Positions 52,553 through 60,925 of a DNA stretch of 64,000 bases are shown here, one piece after another (the first letter of the stretch is position 1; each line of letters starts with the position of its first letter). The position numbers and the translations under genes were made by a program. This DNA is from an uncultured Clostridia bacterium (GTDB taxonomy: Bacteria > Bacillota > Clostridia > Christensenellales > Borkfalkiaceae): positions 1-64,000 of the forward strand of contig CAKQSB010000006.1 of assembly GCA_934271735.1 (NCBI GenBank), written 5' to 3'. The notes below the pieces were generated by a model. The model was given only the letters and a program-made list of their open reading frames with translations, was not told where the DNA came from and did not search any database.

Positions 52553-52581
52553 TTTACAACGCGGCGATTTTTTGCTATTAT
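52553..52581 (+). promoter_or_regulatory. Promoter of ileS
   Basis: TTTACA (52553-52558) and TATTAT (52576-52581), 17 bp apart. The 110-base leader has no T-box sequence, unlike the cysE operon. Positions 52380-52550 contain no gene I can support. Confidence 0.7.
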
Positions 52582-52698
52582 TATATATACATAAAAAATA
52601 TATCGGATGCAGGTGCGAAAACAAAACCGCCCCGGCAAAGCCGACGATTTACGCCTTGCAAAATTCAAAACAAAAGGCGCGCGGAGGAATGAGAAATT

Positions 52699-55600
52699 AT
52701 GTATAAAAAAGTTGACGCTTCGCTTAATTTCCTTAAAAGAGAACAGGAAATAATCGATTTCTGGAATGCGAACGACATTTTCGAAAAGAGCATAAAAAAC
52801 AACGAAGGACACGAAGAATTTACTTTTTACGACGGACCGCCGACGGCTAACGGAAAGCCGCATATAGGACACGTTCTTACCCGCGTTATGAAAGATATTA
52901 TTCCGAGATATCAGACGATGAAAGGCAAGCACGTTTTAAGGAAAGCGGGTTGGGACACGCACGGACTGCCCGTAGAACTCGAAATCGAGAAAAAACTCGG
53001 ACTCGACGGCAAGCAGGATATTGAAAAATACGGAATCGAGCCTTTCATTCAGGAATGTAAAAAATCGGTCTGGAAATATACCGACGAATGGAAGAAAATG
53101 AGCGACAGACTCGGCTACTGGGTCGATATGGAGCATCCTTACGTCACTTATCACGACGACTATATCGAGTCGGTGTGGTGGGCGCTCAAAACCATTTCCG
53201 AAAAAGGACTTTTATACAAAGGCTATAAAATCGTGCCTTACTGCCCGCGCTGCGGGACGGCTCTTTCCTCGCACGAGGTGGCGCAGGGTTATCAGGACGT
53301 AAAGGAAAAATCCGTTTACGTCAAGTTTAAGGTCAAGGGAACGGAAAATACCTATTTTCTCGTCTGGACGACCACGCCCTGGACGCTTCCTTCCAACGTC
53401 GCTTTGTGTATGAATGCGGAGTACGACTATGTGGAAATAAAAGTCGGAGACGAGCATTATATTTTGGCGGAGGCTTTGTTGCCGTCGCTTTTCGAGGACT
53501 ACGAAATAGTTTCGAGAAAGAAGGGTAAGGACTACGAGTACGTCGAGTACGAGCCTATGTTCCCTTACGCGCTCGGAACGTTTAAAGAAAAGGCGTTTTA
53601 CGTAACCAACGACGATTACGTAACGCTTACCGACGGTACGGGTATAGTCCATATTGCGCCCGCATTCGGCGAGGACGACGCTTCCGTCGGCAGAAAATAC
53701 AAGCTTCCGTTCGTGCAGATGGTAAACGACCGCGGCAGATTCGTGGACGCGGTAGAACCGTATAAGGGAATGTTCGTTAAAGACGCGGACAAACTCATAA
53801 TCAAAGATCTTAAAATTTCGGGTAAGCTTTTCAAAGACGTATTGTTCGAACATAGCTACCCGTTCTGCTGGAGATGCAACACGCCGCTTTTGTATTACGC
53901 AAGATCGAGCTGGTTCATCAAAACCACGGCAATAAAAGAACAGCTCATCGCCTCGAACAAAACGGTAAACTGGATGCCCGAAACGATAGGAACGGGCAGG
54001 ATGGGCAACTTCCTCGAAAACGTTATAGACTGGGGTCTTTCGAGAGAAAGATACTGGGGAACGCCGCTCCCGATCTGGGTTTGCGAGGACTGCGGCGAAA
54101 TAAGAGTGATGGGTTCCAAAAAGGAACTCAAAGAAGCTTGCGGGATAGAGGGAGATATCGAGCTTCACCGCCCGTATATCGACGCGCCGACCTGCAAATG
54201 CGGCAAGTGCGGCGGCAAGATGAAGAGGGTTAAAGAGGTTATCGATTGCTGGTTCGATTCGGGTTCTATGCCGTTCGCTCAGCACCATTATCCTTTCGAA
54301 AATCAGGATCTTTTCGAGAAACATTTCCCCGCCGACTTCATTTCGGAAGCGGTGGATCAGACGAGAGGTTGGTTCTACACGCTTCTCACCATTTCCACGT
54401 TGCTTTTCGGAAAAGCGCCGTTTAAAAACTGTATAGTTTTAGGACACGTAAACGATAAAAACGGCATAAAAATGTCCAAGCACATAGGCAATGTCGTAGA
54501 CCCGTGGTCTGTTCTCGACGTTCAGGGCGCGGACGCCGTAAGATGGTATTTCTACACGGGCAGCGCGCCGTGGCTTCCCTCGAGATTCTCCGCCGAAGCC
54601 GTTTCCGAGGCGCAGCGTAAATTTATGGGAACGCTCTGGAACACTTACGCGTTCTTCGTGCTTTACGCGGACATCGATAAATACGACCCGTCGAAATACG
54701 ATATCAAAAAATGCAAGCTTTCGCTTATGGATAAGTGGGCGCTTTCCAAGCTCAACACGCTCGTTAAAACGGTTGACGACGGCTTGGCTAAATACAAGAC
54801 GTTCGAGACGGCGAGATTTATTCAGGACTATGTCGACGAACTTTCAAACTGGTATGTCCGTCGCGGCAGAGAAAGATACTGGGGCAAGGAGATGACCGAG
54901 GACAAGGCGGCGGCATACACCACGCTTTACACGGTACTCGTAACTCTTTCCAAAGTTATCGCGCCTTACGTTCCGTTTATGGCGGAGAGTATGTATCTTA
55001 ACCTCGTTCCCGAGTTTTATAAGGACGCGCCTATTTCCGTTCACCTTTGTTCTTTCCCCGAATGCGACGAAAGCTTCGTGGACGCCGAACTCGAAAAGGG
55101 TATGGAAGACGTTCTCGAAATAGTGGCTTTAGGCAGAGCGGCGCGTAACGGCAGCAACATCAAAAACCGTCAGCCGCTTCAAAAGGTTTATATAGCGACG
55201 GACAGAAAGGTAAAACTTTCCGAAGGGCTTTTGAATATCGCGAAAGACGAACTTAACATAAAAGAATTCGAGCTTTTGCACGACGCGTCGGAATTCGTTT
55301 CTTATAAACTCAAACCGCAGCTCAAAACGCTCGGACCGAAATACGGCAAGCTTTTGGGCGCGATAAGAAACTTCCTCGACACGTGCGATACGGCGAAAAT
55401 CGTGGCTGCCGTTAAGGCGGGCAAGACTTACGAGACCGAACTCGACGGAACGAAAGTCGAATTTACGCTCGACGATTTGCTTATTTCTTCCGAACCCGCA
55501 GAGGGATTCGTTTCCGAAAGCTCGGACGGACTTACTGTCGTTTTAGACGTCCATATAACCGAAGAGTTAATGTTAGAGGGCGCGGTGAGAGAACTCGTTT

Positions 55601-55821
55601 CCCGTATTCAGAATATGAGAAAGGAAGCGGGTTTCGAGGTTACCGACAGAATTATCCTCGGATATAAAGCCGAGGGAATTTCGGGCAGAGTGCTTAAAGA
55701 AAAAGCCGACGAAATCAAATCGGACGTCTTAGCAGAGGAAATTACTGTTACGCCCGACGGCTACATAAAAGATTTCGATATAAACGGAGAGAGCGTTACG
55801 CTCGGCGTTAAAAAGATATGA
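52699..55821 (+). CDS. ileS: Isoleucyl-tRNA synthetase (probable type 2)
   Basis: Class I synthetase charging tRNA-Ile with editing of valine. The 1040-residue protein has PHIGH at residues 54-58 (ANGKPHIGHVLTR), the editing-domain segment WTTTPWTLPSN, and the KMSKS-loop equivalent NGIKMSKHIGNVVDPW near 590. The length (about 1040 versus about 930 for type 1) and the sequence style suggest the eukaryote-like IleRS2 class, often naturally insensitive to mupirocin; that class assignment is an inference. GGAGG precedes ATG 52699. The next gene overlaps its stop by ATGA. Confidence 0.96.
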   Translation: MYKKVDASLNFLKREQEIIDFWNANDIFEKSIKNNEGHEEFTFYDGPPTANGKPHIGHVLTRVMKDIIPRYQTMKGKHVLRKAGWDTHGLPVELEIEKKLGLDGKQDIEKYGIEPFIQECKKSVWKYTDEWKKMSDRLGYWVDMEHPYVTYHDDYIESVWWALKTISEKGLLYKGYKIVPYCPRCGTALSSHEVAQGYQDVKEKSVYVKFKVKGTENTYFLVWTTTPWTLPSNVALCMNAEYDYVEIKVGDEHYILAEALLPSLFEDYEIVSRKKGKDYEYVEYEPMFPYALGTFKEKAFYVTNDDYVTLTDGTGIVHIAPAFGEDDASVGRKYKLPFVQMVNDRGRFVDAVEPYKGMFVKDADKLIIKDLKISGKLFKDVLFEHSYPFCWRCNTPLLYYARSSWFIKTTAIKEQLIASNKTVNWMPETIGTGRMGNFLENVIDWGLSRERYWGTPLPIWVCEDCGEIRVMGSKKELKEACGIEGDIELHRPYIDAPTCKCGKCGGKMKRVKEVIDCWFDSGSMPFAQHHYPFENQDLFEKHFPADFISEAVDQTRGWFYTLLTISTLLFGKAPFKNCIVLGHVNDKNGIKMSKHIGNVVDPWSVLDVQGADAVRWYFYTGSAPWLPSRFSAEAVSEAQRKFMGTLWNTYAFFVLYADIDKYDPSKYDIKKCKLSLMDKWALSKLNTLVKTVDDGLAKYKTFETARFIQDYVDELSNWYVRRGRERYWGKEMTEDKAAAYTTLYTVLVTLSKVIAPYVPFMAESMYLNLVPEFYKDAPISVHLCSFPECDESFVDAELEKGMEDVLEIVALGRAARNGSNIKNRQPLQKVYIATDRKVKLSEGLLNIAKDELNIKEFELLHDASEFVSYKLKPQLKTLGPKYGKLLGAIRNFLDTCDTAKIVAAVKAGKTYETELDGTKVEFTLDDLLISSEPAEGFVSESSDGLTVVLDVHITEELMLEGAVRELVSRIQNMRKEAGFEVTDRIILGYKAEGISGRVLKEKADEIKSDVLAEEITVTPDGYIKDFDINGESVTLGVKKI

Positions 55822-56681
55822 GAATTGCCGATAAGTGGAAAGATTATTCCATAATCGCCACCGGCGACGGAATGAAACTGGAGCGTTGGGGAGACGTTTA
55901 TCTCCTTCGCCCCGACCCGCAGGTTATCTGGCCGGAAAGAACGGATATGTCCGCCTATAAGTCGCTTAACGCGATATATAACAGAAGCGAGAGCGGCGGC
56001 GGAGGCTGGAAAATTCTCAAAAAAATGCCTCAGGAATGGGTTGTTTCTTACGGGGATTTAAAGTTCCTCGTAAAGCCTATGGGGTTCAAACATACAGGGC
56101 TTTTTCCCGAGCAGGCCGTGAACTGGGACAGAATGAGCGAGCTTATCCGCTCGGCTTCCCGACCGATAAGCGTGCTTAATCTGTTCGCCTACACCGGCGG
56201 AGCTACGGTTGCCTGCCTTGCCGCGGGCGCGAGCGTGTGCCACGTGGACGCGAGCAAAGGTATGGTCGAAAGAGCGGGCGAAAACGTTCGTCTTTCGGGT
56301 CTTAAAGACAAACCCGTGCGCTTTATCATAGACGATTGCAAAAAATTCGTGCAGAGGGAAATCCGCCGCGGCAGAAAGTACGACGCTATCATAATGGACC
56401 CGCCGAGCTACGGAAGAGGACCTAACGGCGAAATGTGGAAAATAGAAAGCGAGCTTTATCCGCTCGTAGAGCTTTGCGCGGAAGTTTTGTCGGACAATCC
56501 CTTGTTTTTCCTTATAAACAGCTACACGACGGGGCTTCAGCCGATGGTTTTGAAAAATATTTTAACGCTTACCGTCGGGGCGAAGTTCAAAGGAACGGTA
56601 GAGGCTTACGAGGTAGGCATAAAAACCGAAGAGGGTATAGATTTGCCTTGCGGCGCGGGCGGACTTTTCGTCGGCGAGTAA
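55818..56681 (+). CDS. Class I SAM-dependent methyltransferase (RlmI-like)
   Basis: The 287-residue protein resembles the catalytic part of RlmI/RlmK-type rRNA cytosine methyltransferases. It has the SAM-binding motif VLNLFAYTGGATVACLAAGA (119-138), the acidic motif HVDASKGMVERA and the catalytic-type DPPSYGRG (194-201). It lacks an N-terminal PUA domain visible in E. coli RlmI. Target RNA is therefore uncertain. It overlaps ileS by 4 bases, suggesting translation-linked expression. A second copy of its last 22 coding bases occurs downstream at 56713-56734. Confidence 0.85.
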   Translation: MRIADKWKDYSIIATGDGMKLERWGDVYLLRPDPQVIWPERTDMSAYKSLNAIYNRSESGGGGWKILKKMPQEWVVSYGDLKFLVKPMGFKHTGLFPEQAVNWDRMSELIRSASRPISVLNLFAYTGGATVACLAAGASVCHVDASKGMVERAGENVRLSGLKDKPVRFIIDDCKKFVQREIRRGRKYDAIIMDPPSYGRGPNGEMWKIESELYPLVELCAEVLSDNPLFFLINSYTTGLQPMVLKNILTLTVGAKFKGTVEAYEVGIKTEEGIDLPCGAGGLFVGE

Positions 56682-56712
56682 GGTAAAATCGGTCGGAGAA
56701 TAAAAAACGCTC

Positions 56713-56734
56713 GGCGGACTTTTCGTCGGCGAGT
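56713..56734 (+). repeat. Duplicate of the methyltransferase gene end
   Basis: GGCGGACTTTTCGTCGGCGA is repeated exactly (first copy 56658-56679, offset 55 bp). The copy still reads as the gene's final GGLFVGE followed by a stop codon. Confidence 0.85.
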
Positions 56735-56807
56735 GATTTTAATAATTAAGAAAAAACAATAAAAGCCGTTTGAAGCGGCGGAGATACAGTTGATTCAGGA
56801 GTTAAAT

Positions 56808-57527
56808 ATGGTCGAACAAATGCAGAAAGACGACCTTGTGGTTTTATACGAAGACAATCACGTTATAGTTGTTTTAAAACCGCAAAACGTTCCCTCTTGC
56901 GAGGACGAAACCAAAGATAAAGATATGCTCACCGTTATAAAAGAGCATATCAAGGAAAAAGAAAACAAAGCGGGCAACGTTTACGCGGGGCTTGTTCACA
57001 GGCTCGATCGCCCCACGGGCGGAGTAATGGTGTATGCGAAAAGTTCGAAAGCGGCGGCTCGTTTGTCCGAACAGATGAAAACGGGCGATTTCGATAAGAG
57101 ATATGCGGCGGTTCTCGTAGGCTCGCCGAAAGAGAAAAAAGCCACGCTTACGAATTACCTCAAGAAAAATCCCATAAATAATATGGTATACGTTTGTCCG
57201 CAGGTTACGGAAGGCGCAAAGTTTGCCGAACTCGAGTACGAAACGCTCGAGGAAAAAAACGGACTCACGCTCGTCGCGGTAAAACTTCACACGGGCAGAA
57301 GTCATCAGATAAGAGTTCAGATGGCGAATATCGGCACTCCGGTTTACGGAGATATGCGTTACGGCGGAGAAAAAGCGAAAAAAGGAAAGCTCGCGCTCTG
57401 GGCGGTTTCCCTTTCGTTCACTCACCCCGTTTCGAAAGAAAGAATGTGCTTTAAAATTCAGCCGCCGGCGGATATTGTTCCCTGGAAGTATTTCGACACG
57501 GAGAAAACCATCTCGCTCGGACTTTAA
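56808..57527 (+). CDS. RluA-family pseudouridine synthase
   Basis: Converts specific uridines in rRNA or tRNA to pseudouridine. The 239-residue protein has the catalytic motif VHRLDRPTGGVMVYAKSSKA with the essential Asp, and the C-terminal RSHQIRVQMANIGTPVYGDMR. There is no S4 domain, so it resembles the short RluA/RluE-like group. ATG 56808 has AGGAG 7 bases upstream; an in-frame TTG at 56790 is less likely. Target site unknown. Confidence 0.92.
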   Translation: MVEQMQKDDLVVLYEDNHVIVVLKPQNVPSCEDETKDKDMLTVIKEHIKEKENKAGNVYAGLVHRLDRPTGGVMVYAKSSKAAARLSEQMKTGDFDKRYAAVLVGSPKEKKATLTNYLKKNPINNMVYVCPQVTEGAKFAELEYETLEEKNGLTLVAVKLHTGRSHQIRVQMANIGTPVYGDMRYGGEKAKKGKLALWAVSLSFTHPVSKERMCFKIQPPADIVPWKYFDTEKTISLGL

Positions 57528-57636
57528 GAATCTGTTTAACGGAAAAAAAACAGGAAAATAACAGAAAAAACAAACGGGTTGTAAAAAATAAAATAACTGC
57601 CGGGAAAATTTTCGGGAACAGATCGCGGAGGGACAT

Positions 57637-59163
57637 TTGCTTAAAGTCTTTTTTGAAAAACTTAAAGAATCGGTAATATCCGTTCTCCCCGTAACTCTTC
57701 TCGTCGGGGTTTTGAATTTCACGCCGCTCATCTCGCTGACAACGAGGGAAATAATAGTATTTCTCGGTTCGTCGGTTATGCTGATAATCGGTATGGCGTT
57801 TTTCAACCTCGGCGCGGACATCGCTATGACGCCTATGGGCGACCATATCGGAGCGGGACTTACAAAATCTAAAAAAATACCGTTTCTGATAGCGGTATGC
57901 TTTGTTATGGGCGTTTTTATCACGATTGCCGAACCCGATTTAACGGTTCTCGCAACGCAGGTAAAAGATAAAATCGACCCCACGCTTTTAACGGTAACCG
58001 TCGGTATAGGAGTAGGCTTGTTCCTCGTTATATCGGTTGTGAGAATGTTCAAGGGTACGCCCCTTTCTCATATATTGATATTCTTTTATATGTGCCTTTT
58101 TGCATTCGGCTCGATGCTCGTTATCGGAAACGAAGAGTTTCTTCCGCTCGCGTTCGATTCGGGCGGAGTAACCACTGGACCTATCACCGTACCTTTTATA
58201 ATGGCGCTCGGCGCAGGTATCGCGGGTACGCTCGGCGGTAAAAGATCGGGCGAAAACAGTTTCGGTCACGTTGCGCTCTGTTCGATAGGACCTATGCTTG
58301 CGGTTATGATTCTCGGAATTTTCTCCAAAGGCGATATGTCGTACAATCTTCCCGATTACTCGATAGCGGAGAACTTCCGGGGCGCGCTTTTGTCGGCGAC
58401 AGGAGCTGTCGCAAAGGAAGTGGGAATTGCTTTGGGGCTTATCGTAGGATTTTTCGTGGTTCTCGATTTGATTTTCCTTAAGCTTCCCGCAAAAAAACTG
58501 AAAATAATCGGTTCGGGCGTTATTTATACGTTTATCGGTCTTCTGATATTTTTAACTGCGGCGCAAATCGGATTTATGCCGATAGGTTATAAAATCGGCT
58601 GCGAACTTGCGGGCGAAGAAAGCTATATTCTTATAATCGCGGGTTTTGTTCTCGGCGCGCTCGTAGTCTTAGCCGAGCCTGCCGTTCACGTTCTCACAAA
58701 ACAGGTAGACGAAATCACCGCGGGCGGAATTACCAAGCGTTCGATGCTTATCGCGCTTTGTCTCGGCGTAGGCATATCGATAGGTCTTTCGATGCTGAGA
58801 ATAGTTTTAGGTTTCAACGTGCTTTATTATCTCGTTCCCGGGTACCTCATTTCGATAGGACTTTCATTCTTCGTTCCGGGCATTTACACGGCAATCGCGT
58901 TCGACTCGGGCGGCGTTGCGAGCGGACCTTTGACATCGAGCTTTATTCTTCCGCTTGCGATAGGAGCGTGTTACACTTTGTCGGGCGCGTCCAAGGTTTT
59001 AACGGACGCTTTCGGTATCGTGGCGATGGTCGCGATGACACCGCTTATCACCATTCAGCTTCTCGGTTTCAAAGCGGTTATTCAGAAAAAATTGCGCAAG
59101 AGCATAGCGATGAAGAGAATTTTGAGCTATGACGACGAGTACATTATAAATTTCGACGTGTGA
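57637..59163 (+). CDS. DUF1538 membrane protein (putative transporter)
   Basis: The 508-residue polytopic protein contains two homologous halves. Each half has an AEPDLTVL/AEPAVHVL motif, a segment such as FDSGGVTTGPITVPFIMALG or FDSGGVASGPLTSSFILPLA, and a GxxP-type loop. This is the DUF1538 architecture with about twelve helices and an inverted- or tandem-repeat transporter look. The start appears to be TTG 57637, with GGAGGG 7 bases upstream; no in-frame ATG fits. It is followed immediately by two PII-like genes, suggesting that it is gated by nucleotide- or metabolite-sensing PII proteins. Substrate unknown. Confidence 0.88.
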   Translation: MLKVFFEKLKESVISVLPVTLLVGVLNFTPLISLTTREIIVFLGSSVMLIIGMAFFNLGADIAMTPMGDHIGAGLTKSKKIPFLIAVCFVMGVFITIAEPDLTVLATQVKDKIDPTLLTVTVGIGVGLFLVISVVRMFKGTPLSHILIFFYMCLFAFGSMLVIGNEEFLPLAFDSGGVTTGPITVPFIMALGAGIAGTLGGKRSGENSFGHVALCSIGPMLAVMILGIFSKGDMSYNLPDYSIAENFRGALLSATGAVAKEVGIALGLIVGFFVVLDLIFLKLPAKKLKIIGSGVIYTFIGLLIFLTAAQIGFMPIGYKIGCELAGEESYILIIAGFVLGALVVLAEPAVHVLTKQVDEITAGGITKRSMLIALCLGVGISIGLSMLRIVLGFNVLYYLVPGYLISIGLSFFVPGIYTAIAFDSGGVASGPLTSSFILPLAIGACYTLSGASKVLTDAFGIVAMVAMTPLITIQLLGFKAVIQKKLRKSIAMKRILSYDDEYIINFDV

Positions 59164-59164
59164 T

Positions 59165-59581
59165 ATGAAAGAAAAGATTAAAAATAAAATCGCCGAAGCG
59201 GTTACGGAACGCAACTTAAAAATCGAAAGCAGAATTCCCAAAGCTCCCGCAAATCTCGTCATAATCGTAACGATAGTGAACAGAGGCAAAGCGGATTTCT
59301 ATATGGATTTTCTGCAATCGTTCGAAGTAAATATGCAAATGGCTATGGGCGCGCACGGAACGGAAAATCTTTCCGCGGCGAAAGGTTTTTCCGGGTCTGC
59401 TTACACGGAAAAGGCCGTGCTGTTCAGCGTTGCGAGAGAGGATAAAAAGAAAGAAATCCTCGGCGCGTTACAGGACAAATTCGACACTGTGCGCGGCGGG
59501 GGCGGCATTGCTTACGTCATTCCGCTCACGAGCGTTATAGGAGTTGCGATATACAGTTTTTTAAGTAATCAGGTGAGGTAA
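59165..59581 (+). CDS. PII-like signalling protein, DUF1538-associated (138 aa)
   Basis: The protein has a roughly 30-residue positively charged N-terminal extension, followed by a PII/GlnB-like ferredoxin fold (ANLVIIVTIVNRGKADFYMD, GAHGTENL near the T-loop position and KKEILGALQDKFD). It ends RGGGGIAYVIPLTSVIGVAI. The canonical T-loop tyrosine region is not present. It starts 1 base after the DUF1538 stop without a clear ribosome site, implying reinitiation. Likely a regulatory partner of the transporter; ligand unknown. Confidence 0.78.
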   Translation: MKEKIKNKIAEAVTERNLKIESRIPKAPANLVIIVTIVNRGKADFYMDFLQSFEVNMQMAMGAHGTENLSAAKGFSGSAYTEKAVLFSVAREDKKKEILGALQDKFDTVRGGGGIAYVIPLTSVIGVAIYSFLSNQVR

Positions 59582-59587
59582 AAGAAA

Positions 59588-59902
59588 ATGACCGAATTTA
59601 ACCACGAAGTAATTTTATGTATCATAAACAACGGCTTTTCGGACGCCGTTATGGACGCGGCGAGAGAATTCGGCGCGAGCGGCGGCACGGTTATCAACGC
59701 CAGAGGTACGGCATCGTTAGAAGCCGAAAAGCTTTTCAACATTACCGTTCAGCCCGAAAAGGAAATCGTTATGATCGTCGTTAAAAAGGAAATCAGAGAC
59801 GACGTTCTGCACGCGCTTTACAAAAAAGTCGGACTTGAAACGCCGGGGCAGGGCATCGCGTTTTCCGTTCCCGTAACCGACGTAACAGGCATAAGAGACT
59901 GA
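59588..59902 (+). CDS. PII-like signalling protein, DUF1538-associated (104 aa)
   Basis: This second PII-like protein is closer to canonical GlnB/GlnK: EVILCIINNGFSDAVMDAAR, then GASGGTVINARGTASLEAEK at the T-loop, and NITVQPEKEIVMIVV. The C-loop region is TPGQGIAFSVPVTDVTGI. The T-loop lacks the uridylylated tyrosine of enteric GlnB. It follows the first PII-like gene by 6 bases, making a three-gene unit with the DUF1538 protein and ending at a terminator. Confidence 0.85.
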   Translation: MTEFNHEVILCIINNGFSDAVMDAAREFGASGGTVINARGTASLEAEKLFNITVQPEKEIVMIVVKKEIRDDVLHALYKKVGLETPGQGIAFSVPVTDVTGIRD

Positions 59903-59953
59903 TTGTATTTAAGAGACTGATTTTATTATAATAAAGTCATAAAAATAAAGGCA

Positions 59954-60005
59954 GAAAAAAGCCGTCCTTTTTCCGTTTCGAAGCGGGAATAGGGCGGTTT
60001 TTTTA
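59954..60005. terminator. Bidirectional terminator between PII-like and rplI genes
   Basis: AAAAAAGCCGTCC and GGGCGGTTTTTTT arms enclose an inner TTCCG/CGGGA pairing; A- and T-runs flank both sides. Confidence 0.82.
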
Positions 60006-60012
60006 ATAGAAA

Positions 60013-60456
60013 TTATTCTGCTTTAACTTTAACGGTTATTTTAGTCGAAACGTCGGGCAGGAATTTAACTTCCACAACGTAATTCCCGGGCGTTTTGATA
60101 GGTTCTTTTAAGATTATTTTCTTCTTGTCGATATCGTACCCGTTTTCGGCGAGTTTTTCGGCGATTTCCTTTGAAGTAACGCTTCCGAAAATCTTTCCGT
60201 TTTCACCGCATTTAACCGAGCATTTAACTTCCGCGTTCTTCATTTTTGCGGCGAGTTCTTTCCATTTTTTTATCTCTTCGGCTTTATGAAATTCCTGCGC
60301 TTTGAGTTTATTCTGAACGGCGTTTATCTCCGTACTCGTAGCTTCGATGGCTAATTTTTTCTTTAACAGGCAGTTTCTGGCGTAACCGTCGCTTACTTCG
60401 ATAACGTCGTTCTTTTTGCCTGTTCCTTTCACGTCTGCAAGTAATATAACTTTCAT
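60013..60456 (-). CDS. rplI: 50S ribosomal protein L9 (bL9)
   Basis: The 147-residue protein has the L9 N-terminal domain MKVILLADVKGTGKKNDVIE, with VSDGYARNCLLKKKLA, a long central helix and the C-terminal domain KIFGSVTSKEIAEKL. Length and order are normal. GGAGG precedes ATG 60456. It stands alone; rpsF, rpsR and dnaB, often nearby, are not in the window. Confidence 0.97.
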   Translation of the reverse strand: MKVILLADVKGTGKKNDVIEVSDGYARNCLLKKKLAIEATSTEINAVQNKLKAQEFHKAEEIKKWKELAAKMKNAEVKCSVKCGENGKIFGSVTSKEIAEKLAENGYDIDKKKIILKEPIKTPGNYVVEVKFLPDVSTKITVKVKAE

Positions 60457-60487
60457 CGTTCAAGCCTCCTAAAGTTCTTTTTTATAC

Positions 60488-60516
60488 ATTGTAGCACGAA
60501 TCTCAATAAAAATCAA
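60488..60516 (-). promoter_or_regulatory. Promoter of rplI
   Basis: Minus strand TTGATT (60511-60516) and TACAAT (60488-60493), 17 bp apart. Confidence 0.75.
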
Positions 60517-60627
60517 CTTAACGGCGTTAATTATTTTGACCGTGACCTGTTATGCCGCAACAATTGTGAGTTTTATGCTGTATTGTATTGCAAAAGTGCT
60601 TTTTTGTATAATTTATCAAAATTCATA

Positions 60628-60656
60628 TTGACAAAATTATAGTGTTATGATAAAAT
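60628..60656 (+). promoter_or_regulatory. Promoter of the right-edge surface protein gene
   Basis: TTGACA (60628-60633) and TAAAAT (60651-60656), 17 bp apart. The leader to ATG 60926 is unusually long (about 263 bases). It includes a perfect DnaA box (60808-60816) and a CGGAAATTTCCCG/CGGGGATTTTTCGG hairpin. No known riboswitch is recognised. Confidence 0.75.
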
Positions 60657-60807
60657 TGTGAACGGGGAAAATGGTGTAAGGGTTTTAAAGAATTTATCAA
60701 ATTTCAATGTGCTTTCTGCGTACATATTTTTTGTTTTAAGCTCTATAACGCTTATTTTTTCTTTAGCCGCAGACGACAGCGTTTTGGCGGGTTCCAACTC
60801 AATCGCT

Positions 60808-60816
60808 TGTGGATAA
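60808..60816 (+). promoter_or_regulatory. Lone consensus DnaA box
   Basis: TGTGGATAA (reverse of TTATCCACA) in the long leader of the surface protein gene. It is the only perfect copy I noticed in the window. Confidence 0.5.
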
Positions 60817-60925
60817 ACGAACGATATTTGAATAATTTGTAACGCCGGAAATTTCCCGTTTTTTTAGTCGGGGATTTTTCGGTCTTTATCGGATTATTAA
60901 AAAATATTTTTATAAGGAGAAAAAA

